A stretch of 64,000 nucleotides of DNA from Thalassia testudinum (Eukaryota > Streptophyta > Magnoliopsida > Alismatales > Hydrocharitaceae). Position numbers and translations under genes: made by a program. Shown here one piece after another: positions 32,036 to 44,046 of this stretch. The DNA is taken from NCBI GenBank assembly GCA_037157565.1, contig JAZHRO010000019.1:64478501-64542500 (forward strand), read 5' to 3'. Each line of letters starts with the position of its first letter. The first letter of the stretch is position 1. Below the pieces are notes generated by a model. That model did not search any database and was not told the origin of the DNA. It worked only from the letters and a program-made list of their open reading frames with translations.

Positions 32036-32156
32036 AGAGATCCTGAAGCTCTGGCATCCCTGTGTGTTAGGGCGTTGATACGCCCCTCAGCCCTATGTGC
32101 GGACGAAGCAGCCACACTCTGAGTCAGACGGGTAGCCGCTAGCTGGTACCCTCCCC
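32036..32156 (-). pseudogene. gag-pol junction fragment, left arm of P
   Basis: The minus strand encodes [18 protein letters not shown] and [11 protein letters not shown], matching the region just before the protease of A pol (near 5900-5990). It is fused at about 32036 to LTR sequence. No catalytic domain is included. Confidence 0.85.
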
Positions 32157-32174
32157 ACATCTGTTGTCCTGCTC

Positions 32175-32364
32175 CCCGCGCCGAGCACTGGAGGACGAGC
32201 AGGAGGCTGCGGTTTCCAGGCGCGAGGAGGAGGACAGCAGTCGCGGGGAGGGTACCGGCCAGCGGCTACCTGTCCGACTCAGAGTGTGGCTGCTTCGTCC
32301 GCATCTAGAGCTGAGGAGCATATCAATGCCCTGATACACAGGGATGCCAGAGCTTCAGGATCTC
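32175..32364 (+). pseudogene. gag-pol junction fragment, right arm of P
   Basis: Matches A from about 5799 to 5987, including the position of the A gag stop: here the codon after CCCGCG is CCG instead of TAG. It carries indels that break the frame downstream and joins the LTR at about 32364, at the same joint as the left arm. Confidence 0.85.
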
Positions 32365-32713
32365 TGGACGTCTGAGGAGAAGCGCAGAGTGAGGTATGAC
32401 CTTGACCCCTTTTTAAGATGTCTGATTTGAGTTAGAGTTGTCGTTTTTGACTCGTTTAGGGTCCGTTCGAGGTCCGATTTCCGCGTTTAAGATTTCGTTC
32501 TTCTTCGTATAAGCTCCTCTACTTGTTGGAAGGCTTGTTATCATGTTCTGAGTGGTTTCTTGTGGTGGATCCTTGTGTTAGGACCTCGTTCTGTTGCAGA
32601 CTTTGGGTCGCGGAGGCACGTGGACCTGCCGATCACATCCCCATTACTCCCGGATTTGCGGGTAAAGTGGTTTCCCTTAGTTAATTACAAACATTAATGC
32701 ATATCTGAAATAA

Positions 32714-32912
32714 ATGATAAATCCTAGGGTATGGCATGAATCCTAGGACCAGAAAAACTAGATTGAATGATAGATCCTAAGGTATGGCATGAATCCTAGG
32801 ACCTGAAAACTAGATTGAATGATAGATCCTAGGGTATGGCATGAATCCTAGGACCTGAAAACTAGATTGAATGATAGATCCTAGGGTGTGGCATGAATCC
32901 TAGGACCTGAAA
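32714..32912 (+). repeat. Four tandem 52-53-bp units in the right arm of P
   Basis: Units start at 32714, 32767, 32819 and 32871. Each has TCCTAGG, then TATGGCATGAA or TGTGGCATGAA, then TCCTAGG, so a CCTAGG palindrome sits at both ends of the core. The left arm also has four units (about 31487-31674, reversed). A has three, while B, L4, L6 and L7 have one. Confidence 0.85.
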
Positions 32913-34501
32913 CACTGAAACGAATGTCTTGAATACCTGAATTGCATTATTGGATAAGTAGATAAAATAATGATAATTGCCTGTAATTGGATAACAGCTG
33001 CCTGTGAAATGTAGAGTATTGTTGCTAGTAACTGCTACATGTAATTCCTGTTGTTTGGAAACTAAATTCGAGTAACTTGTATATAAATTGGAAAAGAAAG
33101 ATTAAATGTTGGAAACACATGCTATATGCGAATAAAACTGAAATGATGAAACCTGGTATGGCATGGCCTGAGGAAACATGAGCACTAACCCTACGGGGAA
33201 TTAGGAGCAAAGCTCCTGGAAATAAAGGGAATGGAACTGGAAAAGTAAATAGGAAAGTGTGTTGTCTCTTGGGTACGTGGTACCAAAGAGAGCACATATT
33301 ACCTCTTAGAGTAGAGGGGAGCTTGTCGCCTTCCAGTCGAGACAGGAGTCAGTTTGGCCACTTTGCACCGACTTTCTGGCCCTCGTGTACACAGTACCAG
33401 GGAGAGCTGCTAGTGTAGGGAGAGAGCTAGCCACCCCACGGGGCCTGGGGTTCAGCTAACCGTCCTACACCGATTTGTTAGGCCCACTAGGCAAACTAGG
33501 GTAGTCATGCGAGGGTGCGCGGACTGTGGAGGGGTGAGTCCCCTATTTGATTACTGTGGAGGGGCTAGACCCCTGTTGCTGAGAGGGCTCTACCCTATAC
33601 TGGTTCCGTGCTGTGCTTTGGGCGCACCCGTTAACGGAAATGACTGACCGTGTGCTAGTGCGAGGTAGCTACCCGTGCATTTATCGCGAGTACCGTAATC
33701 ACCGTTACATCTGTCAGCGACCTTGGTGTGGTTGACTGAGGGTAGGACCACCATGGGGGACTCTCTTGGCCAGGAGAGCACCATGTGCAACTTCTACATT
33801 TCGTAAAAGACTGCAATCAAGATCATTCCCACGAGGAACATTCGAAATCAAGAAAAAGACCTGATAAATAAACCAAGTGATGAAAGAAAGAATAATTAGT
33901 TGCATAAAGAAAGAAATTGAAAATAACAGCTACTTGTCCACCTTTACTATTTTTCTTAGCTAGCTAGTTGCCACTCTACTCAGCGTTTCGCTGATGTGTC
34001 GTACTTACCACCTTTTTCAGGTCCACGTGTTGAGCAGCCAGAGCCTACGGCTGCGGAGGGTGCTGGGCCTAATAGAGCCCAGTAGTTGTACTTTTGTTGT
34101 ACCCATTTTTCTATAGTAGTGAGTATTCTGTTACACCTTTGTACTCTTTTATTGTAAACTTCATATTTCTGTACCTGTTTTTAATTCTCTACTATTGTAG
34201 TGGTGTGTAATGTAATAGTTCTTTTCTTTACTGCTATACTTTTGTTACTGTTAGTTGCTTGCATGGTGAACATGGTTTATTTTACTACTTTTTTGTTACT
34301 TTCTCGTTGGACGACTGGGTCTTGGGATCAGTCGAGTCGGTCCGATTCTCGTGTCCTGTAGGGATTCAGGATTCGGGTCGTAACACCCCCAGTTGCAAGA
34401 CCCGTACCAAATGTAGTGTAAAGACCTGTTCTGTTCTGAGCCTTTTAAGATGTCTGCACTGTCAGTCAGACTTCTGGTCAGACGTCTGGACCACTTTCTA
34501 G

Positions 34502-34606
34502 GCGTAGCTAGCGTGCAGAACCGACCTTGTGTACAAATTTTTCAATTTCTAGACATCTAGAAATTGAAAAATTTGTACACAGGGTCGGTTCTGCGCGCTA
34601 GCACGC
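34502..34606. repeat. 105-bp near-perfect palindrome in the L7 promoter region
   Basis: Arms 34502-34553 and 34556-34606 are reverse complements with about three mismatches and a 2-nt loop; the centre is AATTTCTAGA / CA / TCTAGAAATT. The B LTR has only the right-arm sequence (GAAATTGAAAAATCTG near 15077), so the left arm arose as a local inverted copy. It lies 65-170 bp upstream of the TATA box. Confidence 0.9.
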
Positions 34607-34670
34607 GCAGACCACTTTCTTCTCTCTCTTATTTCCTCCTTCCCCCTCACCGAACCCTAACCCCACCGCC

Positions 34671-34677
34671 TATATAA
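34671..34677 (+). promoter_or_regulatory. TATA box of L7
   Basis: TATATAAGAGCCC is identical to the B box and is followed by a CT-rich leader. Confidence 0.7.
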
Positions 34678-34986
34678 GAGCCCTCACCCCTTCCTCCCCT
34701 CTCCACTCCACCACCACCACCTTCCTTCCTCTCCACTACCGTGAGAGGGATGAGCGAGAGAGAGGGAGTGAGAGCGAGGAGCAAGGAGGAGGATCGGAGT
34801 GAAGAGAGGCAGAGGAGGTTGAGGTCGCGAGCTCGGAGACGCTCGCCAGAGTGTGCACGGCCGCCGCAATGCGTGCGGGAAGAGGAGTGCATCAGGGGAA
34901 GCTGTCCCCGACTTCCTACAGCGGTTGGAGCTGCAGCCGAGAGGGAGGAGCCGCGGCGGAGCGCGACGAGAGGAGTGGGAGCTCAC

Positions 34987-35015
34987 TCTGATACTAGGAT
35001 TCTTCCAGTATCAGA
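34987..35015 (+). other. Conserved leader hairpin 1 (L7 copy, compensated pair)
   Basis: TCTGATACT pairs with AGTATCAGA. Compared with A and B the fourth T of GATTCT became A and the opposing A became T, so pairing is preserved. The loop-proximal pairs are weaker. Confidence 0.65.
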
Positions 35016-37168
35016 CGCCCAGAATGTCCTCCAGACGACAGGCTGGACGTCTGGTGATGACATTGGATGTCTGAAAGCAAGGTTTCGCGCAGGTATGTCC
35101 TTGCGGTTACGGCCATGCAGGCCGCACTGTAAAGCCAATTTGTTTGGTTAAAAGGGGTTTTGCTGCTCTATCATGCACAGGAGTAGCTTTGGGAGGCGCG
35201 CGACTTGCCCTCCCACGCGTTTCGGATGTCTTAACAGCTTACCAGGTGACCGAAGGCACTCCCAGACGACTGGAGGAGAGGTCAGTCATATGGAGCTGAG
35301 TCCAGACGGTCAAATAGGAGTCTTGGACGTCTGAGGTTGACGCAGGGACGCGAGGTGAGACTATGGTGACTTTTAAGACGTCTGGACCTTGTTCCAGATG
35401 TCTGATTTAGCTCTGCAGTTCTGTTTTTTTCCCGTTTAGGGTCCGTTTGGAGTCCGCTTTACGCAAACGAAATATCGGTGGTTTCCTTGTGAGTTCCTCC
35501 ATATGTTGAAACCTTTTTATACTGTTCTAAACATTCTATTATGTTACGTTCCTTGGTATAGGACTTCGATCTGTTGCGTGTTCGAGGCTTCCAGAAGCAC
35601 GTGAATCTACCGTTCGAGCCCCCAGTACTCCCGGATTGTCTGGTAGAGTGGTTTCCTCCTGCTCTACTTATAAAATATGAATGCATCTATGAAATTTAGA
35701 TAACTAGAACCCTAGGATGTGGCATGAATCCTAGGACAAGAAATAGTTGCACTGTTTGTATGCGTGTTTGAGATTACAGTCATAAATGAATGAGCTGAAC
35801 TGTAAACAACTACTTGTTAATGAATACGAGCTGCCTGTTAGAATATGAAATGCCTGAGATAACTAAACAATTACCTGTGATATTACTTGTTGCATATGTT
35901 AATTGTAGAAGTACTAGCTGCATGTATATAATACGGGAATGGAATTGTGAATGATGAAACCTGATATGGAATAGTATGATGAATATGAGCATGAACCCTA
36001 TGGGGAGTTAGGAGTAGAGCTCCTGTGGATAAATGGAAAGATCTGGAAATGTGAGTAGGAAGTGTGCTGGCCCTTGAGTACGTGGTACTAAGGAGAGTGA
36101 TTGTCCCCTATTTAGTGTAGGGCAGAGCTAGCCGCCCTTAGGTTGGGACCCAAGGTTAGGATTGACTACTTTACACTGACTTCTATTGGCCCTCGCGTAC
36201 ACAGTACTGGGGAGAGCTACTAGTGTAGGGAGGGAGCTAGCCACCCCACGGGGCCCGGGGTTCAACTAGCCACCCTACACCGACTTATTAGGCCCGTTGG
36301 GCAAATCGAGGTAGTTAGACGGGGGAGCGCGAACTGTGGAAGGGTGATACCCTTGTTTGGTTCTAAGGGGCAAGACCCCTATTACTGAGAGGGCTAGGCC
36401 CTATACTGTTCCGTGTTGTACTTTGGGCGTACCCGCTAGCGGAAACGACTGACTGCGTGCTAGTGCGGGGTAACTATCTATGCGCTTATCGCGCGTGCCG
36501 TAGTCACCGCTATGTCTGTTCGTGACCTCGGGATAGTTGACTGAGTGTACGATCACCATAGGGGACTCTCCCGGCTAGGAGAGCATCACGTGTGCCTTCA
36601 ACTCTTCGGAAAAGGTTGCAATCAAGATCGTTCCCACGAGGAACATGCGAGATCAAGAAAGAAATTTGAAAGTAAACCAATGGGTGAAAGGGAATTACGT
36701 GTAAAATAAAATAATTGGAAAGGATAACTTTACCTGTTAGCTTTTACTACTTTAGTTAGTTTGGTTACCACTCTACTCAGCGTTCACTAACTCCGTTTAT
36801 TCATAACCCTTTACAGGTCCAGGAGTTGAGTAATCCGAGTCATCGGCTGCAGAGGGTGTTGGGCCCAGTCAAGTCCAGTAGTAGTCTCTTGCTGTTGTAG
36901 TACTTCTTTTTGTTAGTGAGTTTAAACTTTGTTTACCATTCTGTTACTGTACTTTTGTTTCTACTTTCCTGTTGTTGTGGTGGCATGTACTGTTTAGCAG
37001 CTTTTACTTCCTTTACTGCTTATACTCTTTACTGTTAGTTACCTTGCATAGTGAATGTGATTTATTTTCCCGTTTTGTGGTTGTTTCTTGTTAGACGACT
37101 GGGTCTTGGGATTAGTTAAGTCGAACCGGTCACGGGTCCTGTAGTAATTCGGGAATCGAGTCGTAACA

Positions 37169-39057
37169 CGCATCCTAAAGGTTCCTAGTGTTTTTATAAA
37201 TTTTATTATGCAAAATTGGGAATTTCTTGGTATTTAAGGGTTAGTTTATCTGGGAGTTAGAAAAGTGATGTTAATTTTTAATTGTGTTTATTTGTAGAGT
37301 GATACTAATATCAGCTTGTATTTACTTAAATTAATGTTAAATTATGTTATTAACTCTTATGACGTTTACCTAATAGTGGTGTTAAAGAGAGGAGGATGAC
37401 CGATGTCAAAAGAAGATGATTACGGGTGACTTTAACATTGATTTGACTAACATCAGTAACGATCAATGCTAGGTAAATCGATGTTAAGAGGGAAAAATCG
37501 ATATCGAGTAAAAAGAGATTAAATAGTAAGTAAATAAGGGTTAACCCTCTTCTTTAAGAGATTAACCCTCTAAATAAATTAGACTTAAGGAAACAGAAGT
37601 AAATAATACTTAGGCTCAATATCTAACAAACATCAATTTTGGTAGTGTATTTTGACGCTTATTTCTGCTCGTTCGATCGGATTAACATAAAGTTGGTCAC
37701 TATAGCGTTTGATACTAAACATCGTGATATCTTTCAAGAATGTGGGATTGTTGATGCATGTAGAAGATCGGACATGCATATAGTGCTTTTAGGAGAAAAA
37801 TTAATTAGATTTGTTACGTGGGATTCTCTGATATTTGGCTTCAAGCATTGGGCGTGCACATTGTTCGCAATGATCCCCTTTAATCATTTTTAACGATGTT
37901 TGAAAGTGATAAACATTATAGCGTTTGTTTGTAAAATTTCTTCCTTCAAAGTCTATGCAAATTTTAAGCTTACGTTGAAATTTCTAAAATTAAGTGATTA
38001 AGAGGCAGCATTAGTCACTTAATTTCTTTTGTATTTAGTCCACAATTTTGTTAATCGTTAAATTGTAACATCTCAATTATACTGAAATTCAATTAAGAAA
38101 TTAGCAACAATGGATTAATTACTTAATTTCAATCTAACTTTATAGTCTAAATGGGATATACGAAGAGCATTGAAGGATATCTTCAAGCATGAACAACCTA
38201 GGTGTAAACCTTAAGAAATGGGGCAAGGAACTAATGCATGAACTAGCTACTTACAACATGGCTATGTGCATCTTCGTTCCCAATATATGCATGTGGGCTT
38301 TAGATGGAATAATTAAGCCTTGTTAAGTTATGTTTGGGCTAAGATGGCTCATAATTTATTGTAGAAATGTTCTCTTCATTGAATCCCTTGTAGTTATTAG
38401 TAATATATAAAGGGGAATGTGAGCCTTATACGGTGATGATGAGAATTGAAAGTAAAATGTTAAAAAGTTGGGAACTTAAGGCCTTGAGGTCAAAAGAAAG
38501 AACTTGAAATTGGGATTTTCAGCCATCAATAAAGTGGCAGACCTTGAAACACAACAAGTGTGGTTTCTAGGATGCCATAGGCACCTCTTGGAACCCAATT
38601 TAGAACCTAGGGTTGAAACCTAGGCTTTATAAATATATACACGTGTATATGCATGGATGGATATACACTAGTATGGCTATAAATTGGTGTTACAATCCTA
38701 TAATCATCTTGAAGGTATAAAGGTGTTAACCAGAGGTTAATTAACTCAAGAAAAGTTATTATAAGAATAAGTAGCTAGTTATATCATAAGGGCTTGCATA
38801 GGATGATCAACTTGGACAAATGGTGAATGGATGAGTCACTGCGAACTAGATAGGTTCAAGGAAATGTCGTTAGATGGATTCTACCTAGAATTAGACATAG
38901 TAGTGGTGATAGGTTGTGAACCAGTTACTGGCTGAAGTACTTGGGTTGATGTCATGTTAGCACTTGTAAGTATGTATGACTCTAGGGTACCTAGACTTGT
39001 GGTAGAGGGTACATCGGCTAGTGATGGTACTTGGATGGATGCTTGATTGGCATCCTA
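37169..39057. other. AT-rich interval with a possible LTR start at 38064
   Basis: No gene was recognised. 37169-38063 contains short frames only. At 38064 TGTAACATCTCAATT resembles the usual TGTAACA start of chromovirus LTRs, and TTTATAAATATA near 38624 could be its promoter, but no matching 3' terminus or target duplication was found. Confidence 0.3.
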
Positions 39058-40429
39058 TGAAATGGCATGAGAGGGGGTTGATTTGTGCTCAAAAATAAAA
39101 ATTAAAGAACAATATAAATCAATCACAAGATAGAACACAGGTATTTATACAAGAAAGCCCTTAATGGAAAAAACCTCTACCTAGACATTTCAATCTAGGA
39201 TTTTATCCCTACTCAAGTAGAAATCACTAAAACAACACCACTAAAAGCAAGGGTGGTGTTCCTCCTGTACAAAAACCCTACCAAGGACACTGCCAAGGAT
39301 GTTTCAACCCTTTCTTTGGAGAGAAATCGGGAAGCCCACAACCCAGGCACTAAACAATACAAGATAAAATGAAAAGAATAAGATTACAAAAGTCCTATGA
39401 AGCCAAGATAGATTCAATTAAGTGCAATAGAACAAGATAATACTTCCTTATACTTTCCATGAGTTGGATTAATTGAGCAGAGTATTAGGAGCTTTAATGA
39501 GTGAAATTGAAAATCCGACTCTTGAAGGCTCAATGAACTCTCAAAAATGCCCTTCAAGTGAATGTAAATGAGAGAAATGTTGTATGTACATCCAAAGCCT
39601 TTAAAGGATATTTTTAGACATGAACTAAAACTTAACAACCATCATTTGGGCATTTTATAACATTTAGAATTTGATTTGAAAAAATATGAATATGAAAAGC
39701 TTGGACAAACAAAGACAATATCCAAAAGTTCTGAAATTAATCAATTAGGACATCATATTAGTAGATTAATTTCTTGTACACAAATCGATTAACGTAATTG
39801 ATTAATCGATAGTCTCTTCTTAAACATTGAAAAAATTAATTGATTACCCGGCCTATTCCTAAGTAATTAACCCAAAATATGTACTTATTATTAGTAAGTT
39901 AATCAATTAATTTATAGAGATTTATACACTAATCAATTAGCCTAATCGATTAATCAACAACTTTGCATCATTGTTTAAAGGATAATCAATTAATCTTAGT
40001 GATTAATTAAGCGACATCTTTTCAAAAATAAGTGTTGGTTTTTCAAACACTTACATCTTTTAGCTAAGGGTGATTATGGATTTGAATAAAAAACATCTCT
40101 AACTGATTAGAAAATAATTAAAAAAATTTTGATAGGATTTAATGCCTTTTTGATATAATAAAGTCTACGAATGAGTCAAAAGGGTAGCGTGCATATATTT
40201 TTATGTTTTAAATAATTAATCTTGACTCTTTTAGAAGTGATTCTAAAATACAATATAGTAAGAACTTCTCTTGTAAACCTCCATCATCTTTAGCCCTTGT
40301 CTAGCTCTTAAGTCTTCCTATCAATCTTAGAGGCCTCTTTCTAGCTCATATGATCTTCTCATTTGATCTTGGATAGCTAGCATGTATTGATGTTTGTATT
40401 TTATTTATGCATCAAGTTAGTCCATAACA
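39058..40429 (-). repeat. Old Sirevirus-like copia LTR H
   Basis: Several blocks match the S LTR in order and orientation: 39130-39220 against 20170-20260 (AATCAATCACAAGATAGAACAC), and 39355-39410 against 20435-20490 (AAAATGAAAAGAATAAG and AGTCCTATGAAGCC). A minus-strand TATAAAA (39653-39659) is followed upstream by a palindrome array. The ends (TGAAATGG at left, CCATAACA at right) are estimates and no target duplication was found. It appears much older than S. Confidence 0.65.
39736..40012 (-). promoter_or_regulatory. TAATCGATTA-type palindrome array in H
   Basis: About nine AT-rich palindromes (ATTAATCAATTA, AATCGATTAA, GATTAATCGAT, CTAATCAATTAG and similar) lie in about 280 bp upstream of the minus-strand TATA box. 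This is the same position as the AGACGTCT array in S, but with a different core. Confidence 0.6.
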
Positions 40430-40551
40430 AAATATATACATTTTTTTTAAAAGGACAAAATATATACATAAAATGAATTTTCTTATTTTGTAAACATTAA
40501 AATTATAATTAATGCCTAGCACTAACACTCTCAAATGTAGATGACGTTGCG

Positions 40552-41529
40552 TGATGGTAACACCATCATCTTCCTTATCTAACTCAAATTGACTAATTTC
40601 TAATGTTAAATTCACTTAATTAATCATTAACAGAGTATAATTTAATTTGAGCTAAATGAGGAGCAAATAATGAAAATTGGGTTAATTATGTTATTTTAGC
40701 AGTTAAATACAGGTGCAGAATAACCTACGGGTAAACCTAAGCCTATTTAAAGGTCAATTGAACTAAAAATTCCAATAAGTGAGCTTGCACAAATTAATTC
40801 GAGGTTTCTTTGAGAGATTAAAGTTAATTTACTTTTAACCCTAATTTCAGCTTTACTTTAATTTAAAGGATTCTGATGAAAATAAATATAATCTAAATCT
40901 TCTAAAAATCATTAAAGAATATTTTGTAAGATTCGGAATAATCGATTTGACAAAAGGAATCTATTTTGACCTAAAATAGAGACCTATGTGGATATTCAAT
41001 ACATCTTGGGAAAAATTATAAATTGACCAAGAAAACTTCATCAAAACTCAAAATTGAAGTCATCATTAGATTTCTTGGGTCCAAATTAGGTCATCCTAAA
41101 AGGTTGAGAACATTTGGAGTTCATGTTGTCATACTTTGCACTTTGATCCCCTAGTTTTTTATTCTTGCAAAAACCCCCTAAGTTTCAAAATATCCTGCAA
41201 TCAGGTCCCTACGATCATCTTCTTCACTTCACCTTCTCCTTTACATGCAACATGCAGCAAGGCACACAGGTTGCTCCTCCATGCGAGCTTCATGGATCAA
41301 TTCCCATCGATTTTCTTGGCAAAATCCCACATAACTTGGCAGAATCACTCCTTGATCATCGCCAAGCATCTTTGTGATTGTTCCAGCTCAAACTACCATC
41401 CTTAGCGTCTGTAAATCTTGAGCAAAATCCATGCAAAAATCACTCTTTAATTCATCCAATTTGAGGCAATTTCTGGCTTCATTAATTTGCTTGTGCAAAT
41501 CTTTGATTTAGCACGGCCTTGCCTCTACG
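40552..41529 (+). repeat. Old Athila-like LTR E, part 1
   Basis: It starts TGATGGTAACACCATCATC, like the F and G LTR starts. It also shares with F the CTTTGCACTTTGATCCCC-type block near 41135 and CAGGTCCCTACG near 41202. It ends at the CTACG target duplication of L5 (41525-41529). The TCATGGATC and CAATTTC stretches show no coding homology. Confidence 0.7.
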
Positions 41530-44046
41530 TGTTACGAACGCGTGCCCCAGACGTCTTTTAAGACGTCTGGGAGGTGGCCCAGACGTCTGAAAAGACGTCT
41601 GGGATCGTTTCCAGACATCTGGAAAACAGTTATTTTTCGCACGAGAGATTCGTCTGCGCACCTGTGCGCGCAGACCCGCGATTCCTCTCTCTCTCTTTTT
41701 CCCTCTCTCTCTGCGGCTGCAGACCTACCGCGCACTCTCTCCCTCCTCCTCGCGCAGCCTTAAAAGGCCACGCCTCCCCTCCCATCGTCTCCACCGTCCC
41801 CTTCCTCTTCTCCTTCCTGTGCGCGAGAGCGAGCGAGCACGAGGGCGGCAGTGGCGGCCGCAGTGAGCGTGGAGGAGGTGCGGCGTGCGAGGGCGGAGCT
41901 CTGCCGTGAGGGCGAGCTCGCCGGAGCGGCTTGGCCGGCCGGCGGAGGGCGCAGGGGGCGCGGAACGACTCGGAGAGGGACCTGCTGCGGTCTGAGCAGC
42001 AGATGCACGAGGTGCGACGCGGGCAACGTCGCGAGCGGAGGCCGAGTGGCGCCGTGATTCTGGAAAAATTTCCAGAATCAGACGTCTGGAAGTTGTACCA
42101 GACGGCGGGAGTGACTTCAAAACGTCCGGGGTGACCATCGGACGTCTGGGAGCTAGGCCAGACGTCCCCGCAGACTTCTGGACATCTGGGAAACCACGCT
42201 GAACAGGTAATTCTTTGATCCACTTTTTAAGACGTCTGGAAGAAGTTCCAGACGTCTAATTTTGCACAGTATCGTCTTTTTCGACCCGTTTAGGGCCCGT
42301 TCGGGCTCCGTTTTCCGCGATTCGAGTTGCATTCTTTTCAGAATTAATTCCTCTACCCGTCTACAGTAGCTATACACTGTTTTGAGACACTCCTTGTGTT
42401 TGATCCTTGTGATAGGACCTCGTTCAGTTGTAGTCTTGGGAGTCGCGGAGGCACGCGGGATTCCCGATCACGCCCCCATTACTCCCGTTGTACCTGGTAG
42501 AGTGGCTTAAGTTATTATTAAAATCTGTTAAAGTATGGAACCATAACTAGAATCTAGGACATTGCATGAATCCTAGGAATGAGAAATGTATGGAATGATA
42601 GCTCCTAGGTGTTGCATGAATCCTAGGGCTGGAAAACTAGTTGTATGCTAGATCCTAGGATGTGGCATGAATCCTAGGATGGAAAAACTAGTGGAATGTA
42701 TAATACTGCAGTCTTGGAAAAAAAATGGAAAGGAATATAAAGCTGCCTGTAAATTGAATTAACAGCTGCCTGTTACGAATAAAGAAACATGAATGAGATC
42801 ATAGGTCGTAAGAACGTGAAACTGGAAAGTGACACCTGGATGTTTGAGTTAAAAGGATGGAACCCTACGGGGAATTAGGAGTGGAACTCCTGGAAAGGGA
42901 AAGGAATGGAACTGAGATGTAGTTTGTACTGTCTCTTGGGTACGCAGTATCAAGGGAAGTACCTGTACCTGTTTAGTGCAGAGTGGGGCCAGCCACCCCA
43001 GGGACCCGGGGTTAGGATTGGCCGCTCTGTACCGACTTGCTGGCCCTCGTGTACGTAGTACCGAGGAGAGCTACTAGTGTTAGGAGAGTACTAGCTACCC
43101 CACGGGCCCCGGGGTTCTGCTAGCCTCCTTCACCGACTTGTTAGGCCCACTAGGGCAAACCAGGGTAGTCAGGCGAGGGTGCGTAGACTGTGGAGGGGCA
43201 AGGCCCCGGTTTGGTTACTGTGGAGGGGTTGGACCCCTGTTACTGAGAGGGATCTGCCCTGTACTGGTTCCGTGCTGTGCTTTGGGCGCACCCGTTAACG
43301 GAAACGACTGACCGCGTGCCAGTACGGGTTAGCTACCTGTGCGTTTATCGCGCGTGCCGTAGTCACCGTTACGTCTGTCAGTGACCTTGGGGTGGTTGAC
43401 TGAGGGTAAGATCACCACGGGGGACTCTCCCGGCCAGGAGAGCACCACGTGCTACTTCTACTTTTTGGAAAAGACTGCAATCAAGATCGTTCCCATGAGG
43501 AACATTCGAGATCAAGTAAAAGATCTGAGAAATAAATGAAATAGTGAGACAATTGAAAGATGTAAATAAAGAAAGTAATAGAACATAACAGCTACTGTAC
43601 ACTCTACTGTTGTCTTAGTTTTAGTTGCCACTCTACTCAGCGTTTTGCTGACGTGTTACACTCGTTACCTTTTTCAGGACCTGGTGTTGAGCAGCCAGGG
43701 TCAGTGGTTACAGAGGACGCTGGGCCGAGTACGGTCCAGTAGAGTTTACCACAGTCTTTTGTACCTCTTTTGTTTCTGTTATAGTGAGTAGTTCTTGTTT
43801 CCGCTGTACTTTCTTTACCTGCAGTTCATGTTATATGATAAATGTTGTTCTACTGTTGTGGTAGTATCTACTGTAGTAGTTTCTTTCCTTACTGCTGTAC
43901 TTTCTTACTGTTAGTTATATTCATGCTGAATGTGGTTTATTTTACTGCTCTTTTGGTTACTTCCTCGTTGGACGACTAGGTCTTGGGATTAGTCAAGTCG
44001 GTCCGGTTCTCGTGTCTCGTAGGGACTCGGGAGTCGGGTCGTTACA
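41530..44046 (+). repeat. Chromovirus solo LTR L5
   Basis: It is 2517 bp, TGTTACGAAC to TCGTTACA, flanked by a perfect 5-bp duplication CTACG (41525-41529, 44047-44051), so it is a clean solo LTR of the A subfamily. The palindrome pair starts at 41546, TTAAAA is at 41760-41765, hairpin 1 at 42056-42079, and hairpin 2 near 42227-42265. It is close to the A LTR but lacks about 180 bp, part of which lies in the leader between hairpin 1 and the GAACAG/GTAATT site. Confidence 0.95.
42056..42079 (+). other. Conserved leader hairpin 1 (L5 copy)
   Basis: Arms GATTCTGGAAA and TTTCCAGAATC pair perfectly with a 2-nt loop, identical to A over these bases although the flanks differ. Confidence 0.7.

Larger units (their letters stand above)
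30010..34385. mobile_element. Palindromic chromovirus-derived insertion P (two inverted half-LTRs)
   Basis: The left arm (30010-32156, reverse) and right arm (32245-34385, forward) are about 2.14 kb each and similar throughout, separated by an 88-bp asymmetric spacer. Each arm is a piece of the gag-pol junction fused to the middle of a chromovirus LTR and running to the LTR 3' end, so both outer ends are U5 termini (GTTACGAC at left, GTCGTAACA at right). Flanks TCTCC (30005-30009) and CCCCC (34386-34390) could be a decayed target duplication differing by two C/T transitions. Two independent insertions would not share the same pol::LTR joint. Confidence 0.75.
34417..37168 (+). repeat. Chromovirus LTR L7 (no flanking element seen)
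   Basis: It is 2752 bp, TGTAAAGACC to GTCGTAACA, closest to the B LTR. It contains an extreme palindrome (34502-34606), TATATAA (34671-34677), hairpin 1 (34987-35015), a donor-like AG/GTATGT at 35092-35093, hairpin 2 near 35369-35405, one CCTAGG unit near 35710 and an acceptor-like CCCTTTACAG near 36810. The flanks TGTAG and CGCAT do not match, so either a target duplication was lost through deletion or the left end is misplaced by a few bases. It is probably a solo LTR. Confidence 0.8.

Noticed and set aside
34412..37173. Target duplication for L7
   Set aside because: TGTAG and CGCAT do not match, and shifting the left end by a few bases does not give a match either.
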